From Triops longicaudatus (lineage: Eukaryota; Arthropoda; Branchiopoda; Notostraca; Triopsidae), in contig JAGQDJ010000044.1 in assembly GCA_022885665.1 (NCBI GenBank), positions 62,632-126,631 on the forward strand: 64,000 bases of DNA, given 5' to 3'. The stretch's first letter is position 1, and each line of letters begins with the position of its first letter. Made by a program: the position numbers and the translations under genes. Below, in pieces: positions 23,955-37,231 of the stretch. Under the pieces are notes generated by a model. It was given only the letters and a program-made list of their open reading frames with translations, was not told the origin of the DNA and did no database searches.

Positions 23955-26900
23955 TTAACCCAGAAAAGCGAAAGTAAAGGGAAAAAAGCTCGCAAGCTTT
24001 AAAAGCCTTGATGGATGCTGTGGCCCTTCATCAAGAGGGAAGGCGATAAGAAGCTTTTTAGGCGTCCTGGGCGACGGCAAAAGTGAAGAAAAGAAAAAGT
24101 AGGGACGGGCCATCAACTTCATTTGTCTTCCTTTGGCTCGCTCGGCAAGGCATTGCAACGCGAAGCAATGGGCGCCAAGAAAACGACGCAAGAATTTCGC
24201 TTGAAATCAGAGGTGACAGTTTGCATTTGCGGTTTAACGCCGTCGTTCTTTGGGCGTTGTGATTCAGGTACTCGGGTACAATTAAAGCATTCATTTTTGT
24301 CTCTTTTGTGGCATTGTGATGCGCCCTTTTTATGAGTCCACTAAGTAGTGCAGCTGACGCTTCTGCAGGACCATCGTGAACCGCGGAAACATCTAGGATG
24401 ATGCCATAACCCCATCTCTACTCCACAATTTCGTTAAAGACTATCCCTCTGCCCCTCATATGGATGCTACGCCTTCAAGCTCAGTAGAAGACATGCACGC
24501 AAAGCACACAGCGAAACGCCAAGCCTCGGTGCACCCTTCCTTCCCCCATTTTAATTCTTTTAAAAAACCGTCAGTGGGAACAATACGGTTCATTTTTTTC
24601 TTTGGTCGCGCATTTTGTCGGGGTAAAAGTATACGCTTCTAGGCTAGTCCTAGTCAAGAACCCTTTCATTTTGCATAGCATATCGGTTTACCTATCCCTT
24701 TATGTGACCGATTTTTTTAGCACCTCCGTGCAGCTGGATTTTGCTCCCTTTCCGAAAAAAAATACTAAAAAACCGAAGGAATTTAAAGCATCCCTGCATG
24801 GACGTACTATGTTACAAAGATCTTGGGATATGTTATTATATAGATGGAACCATGCATGTATTGGGTCAAACCCTTTTTCAAGTAAAAAAAAATTACAGGA
24901 CAGAAGCGATCCTGCACAGCTCGAAGTTTGGAAGGGGGATTTTTTAAGAGGAGAAATGGGATCGAAGCCCCTAAACTTTCTTTCTTCTATGCATGCAACA
25001 TCTGAATTTCAATAGCTTAGCATTCAAGTTCATTTACATAAACGTTTTTTGCATAGTGAACCGTTAGGGAGATAGGCGATTGGCTATAGGCCGTGCATTG
25101 TCACATACAGCTTCTCATGTGTTTCGGTTCAGCGCTTTAGATGCGGAGTAGTATACGAGGGCCCCTGAACTGTCCGGGGAAATAAAACTAGTTTGACTTG
25201 AAATTAAGACAGGGTTTCGTACTCCCTTCACTGGGGTTTTGGGGCCATAGTGCGTGCAGCCGTTGGGATGGTCGTCCTGTCAATTAAATGGGAAGTGATG
25301 ATACGAGTGCGGTGTAGGTAGTAATAACAAGTCTTCTACGACAGCTTAATGAGTTGGTTGATTGTAATAAGAGTGTTTGGTGCCCGAGTCTTGTTCCCGG
25401 TTGGTAAGGGCGGGGGCCGGCGTCGACAGAAGACGCTTGACGAACGTTCTTTTGGTACACAATAAAGCAAGAACAAACTAAGTTGTAAAGAGGCAAGTTG
25501 GGAAATTTCCTGAAAGTCCCAGTCCAATGCTTCCAGGCTGTGCTGCTTAAGTAAGTAAACAGTTTCTCAACAAACATGAGTAGCAGGCTAGTAGTGCGCA
25601 ACACGCCGGCCGAAAGGTATCGAACATCTAAAAGCACTAAGCCTGATTGAGATTTTTGAGGCTTGTGTACCTTTACCCTTCTATGAGGTTGAGAGAATAG
25701 ACAAGAAGGTACAAATAGGAAAGTTCGGAACATGTGCATGTCCTAAGAACGACGTGATGTTGGATAGTAAAGCAAGAGTTGGGACTTGCAAGGACCTTTT
25801 TTTCTGCGATGGGGCCAGAGGGGAGATAGTAGTGTGGAGAATATGTGAAATAATAACGTGGTTGTTTGTGTGGGGGGAGTGAGGGTACATGAGCATCAGA
25901 TCACCAAATCCTAAAGTATGAGGGTGGAGCTTAGGAGGCTGTAAGAGACTGAATAAAAAAAAAACGAGAAATGGGAGGTCGTGTTGAGTGCTTGCTGTTG
26001 TGTCTTGATGTCTTGGCCGACCCCACATACATAAGTTGAATGCTGAATGTTGAATGTTCGGGAGGAGTACGGGTGATGGCAGCGGAATTGGCCCCTTCTA
26101 TCAAGTAGGCAATCTCCATGACAACTCCTCCTCTCTTGGGCCTACCTTTACGTGGAGCATGGACCGTGCTGTTGATGGTACTGCACGTATTCTTTCCGCG
26201 AGAGGCCCCCAATTCCACCTAGCCCAAGAGGCACATATGCACTGTATCGCCCAAGATAACACAAAGGGCCAACTTTTATTTTCCTTGATGACTGCCTTAT
26301 CCAGCCCACTAAAAGAACTGCGAGGACCTGGGAGAGCTTTGATTTGTTTTTTATGGAAATTTCTGGTCCGAATCTTCCAATAAATACAGTGTTGCGCAAT
26401 ATCACATATCTTTTTTATTTATTTTTGTTTCATTACCCAAATTCACACAATGCCCTTACCAGAACTAATTCGGGGGGCGTGGCTTCGTTTGTTTTGCGTC
26501 CTTAGCTTATTAGTTTATTTAAATGGTCACATACCTGTCTGTTTTTACAGTATCTCATTAACTTTGTAGTCTTATTGAAGATTTCGTGGTTGAGATAGCG
26601 AATGGATCCAGTTTCGCCAGCTAACGGCTAATGATTTGGTCACGCGATATTTTGGGGTTCTGGTTATGCGCGTATGGTCTATGTACGAAATTATAGACGC
26701 GTAACAAGGGAGATGCTTAGACTGCCTTGTTCAGATTTCTACGTTATTCGTATTGTAGATGAAACAGAGAAGTCTTGGGTTGTCTTATTCTTATGTTTTC
26801 CTTTTTAAGAGAACCGTCTTATTTACTCACGGGGGGTGTAGGATTTCTGTTGGGTAGAACTCGAGAGATATTTATTTTATCCAAGACAACTTACTTGGTT

Positions 26901-29900
26901 GTTTCAGACAAAATAACTAACAAGAGCAACGCAAGGCGGAAGAAAAGGCCGGTGCAAACTACAAAAAAGAAAAAAAAAGAAGCAGGAAGGCGTAGGCTAT
27001 GGCCGTAGGCACAATGCAATTTAATTTAGGTTGTGCGATGGGTTTGTTGACATGCTGTACCGGCGTGGTGCTGCATGTGAAAGCTACAAAAATATGCAAA
27101 AGTCGAGAGTGAGAGGATGCTTTTCATGATAAATAAGCTCCTATTGCTTATCATAGCCAAACTAACTCGACTGCGAAGGACGTTCCATCAAAGGAAACGC
27201 AAAACTTTGATGTCAATTCACATTCTCCTTGTTCGTTGCCAGAGGAAACCAAGACGAAAATGATCTGTTGACAGCAAGAAGGCGCGCTACACACAGGCAT
27301 TCCGCCAGCCTAGGTAAAACTGCTTTATTATAGGAGACCTTGGATGTGCTACAAATTGCTACACAAGCCGAGACAGAAAGGGAAAACTGATCTGTTTTTC
27401 CGTTGTGTTTCTTGAGGAACGACGCATTCGATAAAATGTCTCCTTTTCAGGGGACGAGCAGGGAGCGCCCGAACCTAAAACGTTATTCTAATTGGTGAAA
27501 TAAGAGCATCCTTTTCGTACTGGAGAAAGGAATGTCATGATCATTCAAAAGGCGTATGTATTTCTTAGCTTAATTAGACCTTGATGAGCTAGATGACGAG
27601 AAATTGTAGCCTCGCTGATTATTAAACGGGAAGCTCTCTGGTTCCCTAGCTACGGAGGTTTCTGTAGGCAGGATTTATCCTATTTTTTATGGCCCGAATA
27701 AAATGTTAAGGCTATTTAAATTATATAGAAGAAGCACTTCTGTGGGCAAACTGTCAGCGGTCCCATTAGTCATTTTCCCCCATTTCTCCCTTTTTTTCCC
27801 CTGTAAACTGTCACTGATTATTTCGCCGGTAAGAAATTTGATCGGTCGCTACCAAGATATTAATGATATCTTTCCTATATTTCAGAAAAAAATAGTTGGT
27901 TGGCTGACTTATAAGGCCTAATCTCGTTATTTACGATGGGCATCGACGTCTGGCCTATGGCTCAAGCATCGAGGATTGGAATACAAGAGGGGGAGGCGGA
28001 AATGGGTGGTTGGCACGTGCCCCTCGTTTTTGCTTTTGTAACGACACGAGTACAAAAGGACCTATTCCACCCTTATCGGAACTGACCATTGGTTTTCTAG
28101 GAGCCTTTGTGCCATTGGCTCCTTTTTCTGTTCTTGCGTGTCGATTGCTGTGCGCCTGAACGTCCATCGGAGGGGATAAAATCGTGATTTTTGGGTCGCG
28201 GCACTTTGATACACCCTTGGAGCGCATGGTCAGTTTGGGTCAAACATGAAAAATCCAGCTTAGTCCGCCCCTACAGAATATGTAATGTAAGTGTTACCGT
28301 AACACTGTGCTACATTGCGTAAAACATTTTGGAACTCATTTGTTGGAAGCTTATACCAAGATTATATTTTTATAATGTAGGAAAGGCGTAGAGAAAATTG
28401 CTTTAAACTGATGGACGACTTTAAAATGGTGCAAGGGAAGGGATCGATCTATTTTTTCCCAAAGACTGATTTTCTTGGTTACAAACAAGGAAGGAATCAT
28501 CAATCTTTGTGGTGACGCCACAGAATACTTTCGTCTTCCTGTGACCCTGACATGATAGATGACCTTTGACCTCACCCTGCGCTATACTCTTGTTCACTTT
28601 GTTCGGCGGCAGAACATCGGCCATCTATAAGTTCCCAAAGAAAAAGTGAAGCATAGCTTTGAGGAAAATAAAAGTGTTTTTTGACAGCAATGTAGTCAGA
28701 GCACTTTCGCCCTATGCTTTTTTTTCTTGAGCTCTACTTCTTTCCTTAGCTGGAGATCCTCCGGTAGACCGCCGAAGGTAAATGTGGTTTTCTACCAGAC
28801 AAGACGTCTTGCTGGGAAAGATTAATTGTCAGGTAATTTTCTTACCGTGTACCGCTGGCTAGCGAGTCTCACTACTCAACTTTTTAAAAAATAGTCTGGT
28901 GTAGAATTTCTCTCAAAATCTTGCTTGGATACACAGTATCCGTGGAGCAAGCTGGGTCCCGCATTGCAATATCTGGAACATCCTTTCGGCAATCACGTAT
29001 GCCAATGCCATTACTAAACTCCTTTTTTAACTCCTGGCAACTTCTTATGATTTCTATTCTTCTTTGAAATGAAAAGCTTGAAGATGCTATCGCCTTCTAA
29101 ACCAAAAGTCAATCTAAAGAGTTAGAGATAAAGAATATAGAAAAAGAGTGTGCGTGTGAGAGAAGAGGGAGACAGGGTGCGATATTGAATAACAGAGTGA
29201 AAATAGTGTTGGATCAAACTTGAACTCTTCGTCTAGTCGCGATATTTTTTGGAAAAAAACTGGTTTCTGAGCGTCGTTCTGAGATTCGATTCGATTTTCT
29301 CGCCACATTCATTCCTTATGTAAAGAGCGAAAAAGAGAGCTTCCCAATTTTCAATTAAACGTCAATCAACGTCTGCATCAGGCCACAACACTTCAAAGCC
29401 TCATAACGTTGAGCGCGAATTTCGAGTCTGAGCAGAGTTTTCTTATAGTTCACAGAAAATTTTGTGGGGCTAAAAGTTGAATAAAATTGAGATATAGACG
29501 AGCAAAAGCATGTTAGATCCCAGCTCTTAGGAACCTGGGAGATGAACAAGAAGACAAATGCCGAAATAAAAAAGAAGCCCCGAGCGCAACTCACGAGTGC
29601 GAGAGGAACGAAAAAGTATGAGAAGAAAGAATAGAAGAAGCATAAAGGTGGTCCCAAATAAGCTTTCGGGAGGACGAGGACGTCGGGCGACGACGCGTCG
29701 ATAATTGCATCTCGTATGCAAATGACGGGCACCGGTGATGGAGTTCGATCCTTTGGGGTGGAAAAAAAAGTACTGGGAATGACGTCGCGTGGTGGAGGAC
29801 CGCAGTGGAGGACGATACAAAGAAAAAATATCAGCATTTTCGAGGAACAGAAGCGGGAGGAGAGGTTTGTGTATACGAGCTTGAGCACACACAAACACTT

Positions 29901-30242
29901 TCTAACGATAGTGTATCAACCAACAAAATTGGTGGAGTTTAGCCACACAGTACCGATTGCAAGTCCCAACTTTTGAAACGGACTTAGAGAATTGCATAAC
30001 CCATATGACAACTTGGCCAAAAGCTTAGATGACTAGAAGGATTGCATGTTGTTTTCTTTTCACTGGTATGTTTCGGAGATTTTCCGGTGAAAATCATAGG
30101 CATTTGTTAGATGATTTATTACTTATTTCGCACACATTGCTAACGACGTTGTTAGGGTCCTTAATACGCTTCATAGTTTGTTATGTTTGCTCTGTAAGGC
30201 AAATTCGTCGTAGTCTTGGAGCAGCCTAACTTTTGATCCACT

Positions 30243-30267
30243 AAAAAAAAAAAAAAAAAAAAAAAAT
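30243..30267. repeat. Poly(A) run, 25 nt
   Basis: Uninterrupted A run in intergenic DNA, just after a short plus-strand frame of no recognisable family (30029-30229). No poly(A) signal or target-site duplication is evident, so a retroposed origin is not shown. Confidence 0.9.
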
Positions 30268-32313
30268 CCGTCAGTACTTCTCAGTAGCGGGTAAACTACG
30301 CAAAATCAGATGAAAGTTGTACAAATTTGGGCTCGGCGAAGATCTTTAACCCGGGATTTCTGAAATGCTCAGATATTTCTTGTCCTACCTTCCAACTTAG
30401 TTGCGCTTATTCTTTTTTTATAATAAACACTATACCTTTCTCTTTTTTCGTCGAAGTTTTTATTACTCTGTTAACGAGAGATTTCTTACCGGCAAGTTTG
30501 GGTAGTACGTGAAAATTATTGAGAAGCATGGGTTTACACGCACCCCTTTCTCTGAACTATTCAACCTTCAAATCCAATTGTTATTACAGGTTTATGCAGA
30601 TGGACGAAGGCTGATTCTGTTGGAAGATTACGTTATGCGATATCACTGAAACAGGGCTTTTACCTGTAATTGCGTGGAGTGAGAAGTGCTGGAGTACATC
30701 ATATTTCCTTCTGTACATTTTCAACCAAGTAACTGTTTCGTGTACTTTTTTTGCCTCCATGCCGTTTACGATCTGCGCGCTTCAGGATTATGCGAGTCTG
30801 TCCTTTTGTTACGTACATCATCGTATAGTTGAAAGCAAAGAAACAGTAGATTATGCCGAGTTTCCTTTTCTGGACTAGAAAGACCGGAACAAAGTGCTGT
30901 GACCGAACTCCCACAGGGCTACACGGAATCCCCCCTCTCTCCATGTCCCCTTGAACTAAAGCAGAGGTTACCTTAGAAACGGGTCTTAAGTGGGACGATA
31001 GAAAAGCCGTACAGGTAGGAAGAGGTAAGAGGCTTACGAGCTGAATCAACATCGGATGCGACGGAGGCTCGGCAGGGAGGAACACTTTTTATCGCTATGC
31101 AAATGATCAACAAACACAGTAGCCGGTTTACGTTTTCTTTTTCTACTGAAACGCTTGGGATGGGACAGCTTTTCTAGCAGTTCACCTGTCGTTTTGTGCG
31201 CTAAATGTTAACAGAAGAAAGAATATTCACAAAAGAGCAAGTAATTTCTTTCCTCACTTTTTTATAATTAATGACACGTATGCTTGTTTTCATAAGTATT
31301 TCGTCGATTAATAATGGCGACAACCATACCTGTTCTTATTTGAGCAAAGAGACAATTTCTTAAGGCCACTGTGTCCTCTTGTCTTATGGGCGAGTATCTT
31401 AAAATCTATTTTGGAAACACAATGAATATCCCTGGAAACTTTATTCGCAATAAGTTATGCTACATAATTAGAATGATGTATGATTGAATCCCTTTGAAAA
31501 TGCCTTTTTGAGTTTGCAATGCTTCTGTCAAATTTTCTAGTTTCTGAGAGGAAAAAAATGCAAGTTCTTCGATCTTCTAACACTTTTATGTAAAGGAAAA
31601 TAGTATATATGAAAGAATCTTCGCTTCAGAAGTATTGAAATGGTTATACTCTTTTAACAAAATCAATCTCGAAAAGTTGAGGCTCTTGTATGCTGCTGCC
31701 AAAAATGTCACAGAAAATTACCAAACAAGTTTTCTGAGAGCGTCTCGACAAAAATGGTAGATACAGCCGACCATATCCTTACTATCGAAAAAAATATAGA
31801 AGAGTATTTAACAGTTTTCAAGAATCCACCCGGAAACTTTTCGCGCCATTTCCAGGAGTGCGAAATGGCTGGAAGCGTTGTATGGGCGGAAGCGCATTTT
31901 TTTTCTGCAAGTTAGGTAGGCTAAATTATGATGTGACAGTAATGAAAACTATGCTAAACTACAATGCTATAGTAATGGAAACATTTCGCAGTGAGTGTAA
32001 AACAACTTTAAATGTAACAAATCTGAGTATCATTAGCTTAGTGAAGGGGCAATGGTTGAAGACTTCCTTAGCTGTTGTAGGGAGACAAATGTTGGAGAAA
32101 TTACAAGTGTGTTTCTTCTCATAGCGGGTTTCATGGCTGCACTGAATGCAAGTTTCTTTATATGCGGGCGGGTTAGCGCGTCCCATTAGTACAGCGCGGA
32201 CTGAAAGGTTCAAAACTGCAAGTTTTCTCGCACTGACTTTCTTGTCAGTATAAATTGCTATTTTTGTGTGCGCCAGTTTAAGATGTAAATTAAAAAGTAG
32301 CTAATCTGTTACC

Positions 32314-32361
32314 ATTAAAATGCTACAATTAAAATTGTACAATTAAAATTGCATTAAAATG
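32314..32361. repeat. AT-rich near-palindromic repeat
   Basis: Two adjacent 14-nt near-palindromes (ACAATTAAAATTGT at 32325-32338, then the same with the last base changed), flanked on both sides by ATTAAAATG. Lies downstream of the CLASRP 3' end. Confidence 0.8.
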
Positions 32362-33105
32362 TTCCCTTGTAAAAAATAATAATTTCCTTCACAGATTACA
32401 AATTAGATCTATTTCTCGTTTTGGGGGTAATCTTTGTATTCTAATTACGTCGTAGAGTACGTTCCATGTGCTGTATGTTAAAGTCGATTTATTTCGTGAC
32501 AAAATTAAATCTAGTAGTATTGAGAATTAAATTTCCGTTTCGATCAGTAACAGATTGGTTAGCCATAAAATGTGTGACGTGAGATCTATTAAAGTCAGTT
32601 CCAAATGTTTCCTGCGGCTAAGGCGCTTAGTCCGCGAATCTTGGAATTGTTTTTCTTTTTTAGCTTCGTTTAGTTAGCAACTTTGACTCCTGACCGAAGA
32701 TATATCAGAGTGCTCGAAGACTACGGAAACATATGTAACAGTCGCTGTTACTCTACTGTATGACAATACATACCATGTATAGACTAAGTGATTTTAAAAT
32801 TCTTTGAATTTTTTTGCTCGTATTTTGACATGAAAAGGGCAGTTTAGAGTGAATGTGTATTAAAATTGTCGACCTTTGAGCAAAAGCAATTTGTACAGTT
32901 CAGTGATGGTTATGTTGTAATTTAATTTTGAAGTACTTGTGTGTAGTAAAGTGCACAAGTGCGATACGTGGATTTAGAACCTGCGTGATAATCCACTGCT
33001 TACAAATGGTCTACCTGGAAAGCTGTTCCAGCAATAGACTGAAACCTAATCGTGCTAGCCCGACAACTCACAAAGTAGTGACATGTCAGCCAAGCTCAGC
33101 AGTAA

Positions 33106-33111
33106 TTTAAT
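33106..33111 (-). terminator. Candidate CLASRP polyadenylation signal (ATTAAA)
   Basis: ATTAAA on the minus strand about 200 nt beyond the CLASRP stop codon. A canonical AATAAA also occurs on the minus strand at 32493-32488, about 820 nt beyond the stop. Which is used cannot be told from sequence. Confidence 0.35.
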
Positions 33112-33312
33112 TTCTTGTGGCAATAAAAATGGTGTGCTGTACACCAAGACAGTAATTTGTATGTAGTTCAGTGGGGCTGTAAAATATACATAAACTGATT
33201 AAATTAAAATGTAATAGGGAATATAACAGTGAATGACTTTGGAACACAAGTTTGGTTCTTACCAGAACTCATTGTATTTCCTTACATTGGAGGATTCCGC
33301 ACACATGCAGCA

Positions 33313-36300
33313 CTACATCGTTCCGCTTGCTCCCCCATAGTACGGATAACCGTCTTGGGCGTGATATGGGTGTTGTGAATCTTGATTTTGTGGATAACCT
33401 CCGTGGTATCCTTCCTGACCATCGTAGCCATAATTATGATAATTGGGCTGCGGAGGAAGTGGAGCAGGATTCCACGGCCCTGATTCTGCCGAATATCCTA
33501 TTCGCTCAGGTGGTAAGGGTGGAGGATAGTAAGGAAGTCCTTGTGCAGCTGGTATCGGGTACGGCAAAGGAGATCGCGATTTTGTGTCGGAATAGGGTGA
33601 CGGGGAACGTGATGAACTGCGTGAAGAACTCGAGTCCCGGGAGTCGCCATAACGCTGATGACGCCGGAAACGTTCCCTGATCGGAAACACTTCTACAAAT
33701 CTGTTGCTAAAAATTAGAACATTTTACATACTTGCGCCGTAACTTTATGGCCAGTTCCTTCAGTTCTTCTTCTCTGTCCATGCGTTCCTGTTCGGCTTTC
33801 TCAACTTTATTTCTCTCTGCTTTTTTATCCGCCTTGACTACAAAAGGACGACATTCATTACCCATTTGCGAAACTTGTTGAGTAAACTTGTTTGGATAGC
33901 GTACATTGCTTGTTCAAGGCGGCTTGCAGCTTGCGCTTGAGGCGCTCCTGAGGTGTCAATTTGGTTGTCGCAGCTTCCGCAAGAGCCTGTTGTGTTCATG
34001 GCGATTAGAAAATGTTTTAACAGTAAGTATTTAGGACATCTGAAAGCACACTCAAAATTGCATACATAAAGCCAATAATAGAATCAACCAAGCCGTTGGT
34101 TATTTAACAAGACCAAAATATGTAAAGGCTTACTGACTTTGGTAGCGCCTTCTCTTGAGCTGTTACTACTATTCGCGACTGAAGTCATCCTAGAAAACAT
34201 CAACGTAAATGAAACAGTTGACAAACATTGTATCGGTAAACTAGTCATATATCTTACGGCTTTTTAGCCTGTGTAGGTTTCACGTGAGGCTTGCGTTCTT
34301 CCTCTTCTTTTTCCAGGTCAGAATCGAATTCACTACTTGATCCTTTTCGCGCACCATAATACTTCTTTATGGGTGGGGGTGGTAACTGTGGTGGAGGCGG
34401 AGTTGGGGAGCGCTGGGGGACGGGTTCAGCGGTAGTTGTGGTTACCCGTTGGATAGCGACAGGTGTAATAGGAAGTTTCGCTGGTTTTGTGGGAGTGCGA
34501 GAACGAGTACGAGATTTTTGTCTTGACACCCTTGTACGTGATCTGCTGCAACTCCTGGGAATGACAAGTATGAATATTACCGTCTGAATAAGCAATAAAA
34601 AAGCGCCCCAGTAAGCACCTGGAGCGTTTACTGCGATGCTTAAAAGAGCCATGTCTCGCAGGTGACCTAGAACGCGAACGCGATTTTGAGTAGGAATGTC
34701 GACGACCACGTCGTGATCGTGATCTTTGGCGTGAACAGCGTCGACGTCGAGACCTGGACCGAGATCTCCTATCTCTGGAACGTGATCGGTATCTACGATT
34801 TCTGGAACGACTTCGGGACCTCCTAAGCAAACAACAAACGAACATCACGAAATCTAAGAAATAAAAGAGATTACCTTCTTGCTCTTGAATTTGAACGAGA
34901 TCTTCTCCTAACGCGGGATGAAGAAAGTTCGGATTTTCTCGCAGACGACCCTTTGTTTGCTGCTGTTTTCTTTTTTTCGTCCTCCGAATCGCCACCGAAG
35001 CTCGTTATATACTGAATTTTTTCTTCACCTTCGTCCAGTTCCGGAGACGGTGACCGCGACTTAGCGTCGGTTTCTGCATAAGCGTTGTAGGTTGGACTTC
35101 CTCGACTTGCGTAACTAGAATTAGTCAAGACTTCAGACACACGAAGTGGAGTTCGTTCAAGTTCTACATTTTACCTCGGAGGACTAAATCTTCTTAGCAA
35201 TAATCTTTTCTCTCTGAAAGCTCGACGCTCTCTTCGTGCTTTTCTACCCTAGATAACAGAATAACGATAGCTGATTTAAAAACGTCTGATAATAGGAAAT
35301 GTGTTATTTTACCGAATACATGGCCTTTTCGCGTTGTTCTTCTTTAACTTGTCTTAATTCTTCTTGCTCGTCTAGCTCCTTGGTCAAAAAGGTCATAAAA
35401 TCGTTGGACCCTAACCCGTATTTCCTTGCTATGCTATTTATTTCGTGCATCTGAGGAGTTGTTATTTGATCAACAGCAACAGTCAAATCCAAATCAAATT
35501 CTTCTTCACTGTCCTCATCTTCAGGTATACTCGCAGCTTGCGACTGGCTTTTTGCTGCTGAAGTTGATTCGTTTGGATCGTCGTAAGAGAACCCGATGGC
35601 AGCTTTTTTCGCAGCTAACGCTTTTTTCTCTTCTTCGGCTGACTTGTGACTGCCGAAATGCTCCTCCATATAAATCTGATGTAAGAACTTAGTTTCGGGA
35701 ACTAGGAGAAAGAATGAGAAAATTAGCAGCCGAAGTAATCAGAAAATTACCTCCCAAGAAGTCGTTCTGGACTAAAATGCGGTATCTCTCATAGTTGGCA
35801 TCTCGCTCTAATTCAGCGTCTTCTTCTTTGTCAAATTTTGGCTCATCAACAGTTTTCTCCCCGTGATCACTTTCGAAATCGGAACCGTCTTGCCCCTTGT
35901 AGGGCGGAATGTAGTCTAAATGAGCTCTGACATCGAACCGGTCAATGAGGATGTCCTTGTTGCCCTGCCAAGGCATCCTACGCAGAATTATAAATTAGCC
36001 GGCCTAAATTTTGTTGCTGAATACACAATACATGGTAGCCGGGCTATCAGCTGCTGCAGCGATTTGTGAATCTAAATGTATCTTAAACGATCGACCGTGA
36101 ATTTGAAGAAACTGAGCAGGGTCCAACTTCTATTAATCCAAGTAAACAAAGCAAAATTAGCTTCATATTCTTTTTGAATCTTCCAGAATTTAAGTGAAGC
36201 AAAAATGAAGTTACGATTTTTTCGTAGTAATCCTTTCGCCTTTCTGCCCTTCTTCGGTAGTCTACCATCATCCCACGAATCTTTTTCTCTTGTTTTCTTG

Positions 36301-36313
36301 CTTCTTGCCACAT
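33313..36313 (-). CDS. CLASRP: CLASRP orthologue (CLK4-associating SR-rich splicing protein), 12 exons, complete
   Basis: Nuclear SR-related protein of the SWAP/DRY_EERY family; vertebrate members bind CLK kinases and affect alternative splicing. Exons, in transcript order: 36313-36215, 36129-36032, 35977-35751, 35701-35313, 35248-35175, 35114-34875, 34822-34619, 34554-34258, 34189-34138, 33986-33905, 33837-33732, 33676-33313 (ends in TAG). Phases are consistent; total 2232 nt, 743 aa. All introns are GT-AG, mostly 49-85 nt, one 151 nt. Seen and matching the family: N-terminus MWQEARKQEKKIRGMMVDY (exon 1), DPAQFLQIHGRSFKIHLD (exon 2), MPWQGNKDILIDRFDVRAHL and NYERYRILVQNDF (exon 3), acidic exon 4 ending EKAMYS, SYASRGSPTY and ITSFGG (exon 6), RS domain centred on residues 376-444 (exon 7), LTPQERLK (exon 10) and FKADKKAERNK (exon 11). 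The last exon departs from vertebrates: after an RS stretch it becomes Pro/Tyr/Gly-rich. Start chosen at 36313 because no in-frame ATG lies upstream and the first 33 residues align with the family start. The exon 9 donor (GTCAGT) is the least certain junction. Confidence 0.93.
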
Positions 36314-37231
36314 CTTTATACCACAATGTGAGCTACAAAATGTAACAAGCAACACAATTTTCCTAATTTATTAATATATTTCTGAACTTAGTCGTGTAAA
36401 CACAGCGTGTCTGTAAGCACACGAGAAGTGGTGTATTGACTCTAGAACCAGGTGGCGCAGTGAATCACCATCCTATGCAAAATATGCGCGCATTTTGAAA
36501 AAAATATGGGCAATTTTTTTGCTACCTTGGATCTTCAATGGTGAGAAGTTAAATGTTGAAGAAAAATTAACGAAACAGTGATCGAGTATTAGTCTGAGTT
36601 AACGCAGATGCTAAAAGTTTCGAAGCAAGGGGAAATCACGAAGTTTTAAGATAATATTTAAAATCGATAAGAATTTTCAAAACCCAGCAGTAATTCTCTT
36701 ATTCACCGAAAACCGCAATAACCTGGACAATCCACGAGGACTTGTCCTGCCTATTACCCACTGACCCAGGTCCATAACAGGTCACATTGGCTGTCTATTT
36801 CCTCAAATACTTTCTAAGGTTACTTGAAACACGTTATTTCCAGGATCTTAAAATAATCCTGGATACATTCTACGACATTCAGACAGCTCTAACTAAAATA
36901 TAAAGAAATATCCGCGTTGCGAATCTTTTTCTCTTTGTCCGCGGGTTGGGGTTCTAGAGGTGCGCTATCTGGCGAAGAATAAGAATACTGCATAAACTGT
37001 ATACTTGCCGTGAAAGGAGTGTTTATATTTGTGGGGTAATTTTATCAAATTGAATAAATTGATACTACAAAGAATGATATGTGTTGTACTCATATACCTT
37101 CAACCTCTTTTAATTAAGAAAGAAAAGCTTATGCAATAGTTTTGTGTGCGTCGTCGGTTATAGAGTAAATCAAAAAATAGGTACAAAGTTTATGTACTAA
37201 GTGGAGAAGTTGGGAAGTGAAACAAAGAAAG
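36314..37231. promoter_or_regulatory. Divergent intergenic region between CLASRP and the sushi gene
   Basis: 918 bp separate the two start codons, so both promoters and 5' UTRs must lie here unless there are upstream non-coding exons. AT-rich by eye, with no CpG-dense island and no clear TATA box in a convincing position. Just upstream of the CLASRP ATG the minus strand reads TTTTGTAG, a possible acceptor for a 5' UTR intron. The role as a shared promoter is inferred from layout. Confidence 0.55.

Larger units (their letters stand above)
23955..33105. other. Intergenic DNA downstream of CLASRP without a recognised gene
   Basis: No supported gene. Octamers at 29716 and 31097. The first lies in a CpG-rich patch (about 29580-29830) that also contains a CRE-like TGACGTCG. 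The 179-codon minus frame at 29355-29894 is Phe/Ser-rich low complexity and unidentified. Confidence 0.55.

Noticed and set aside
29745..29760. GTTCGATCC resembling a tRNA B box
   Set aside because: Flanking bases do not form a T-arm stem and no A box or acceptor stem is found at the right spacing.
29355..29894. 179-codon minus-strand frame
   Set aside because: Phe/Ser-rich low-complexity translation, no domains, overlaps a second open minus frame.
37217..37231. Upstream GTG-initiated extension of the sushi-gene frame
   Set aside because: A eukaryotic nuclear gene would use the ATG at 37232, which also gives a normal signal peptide.
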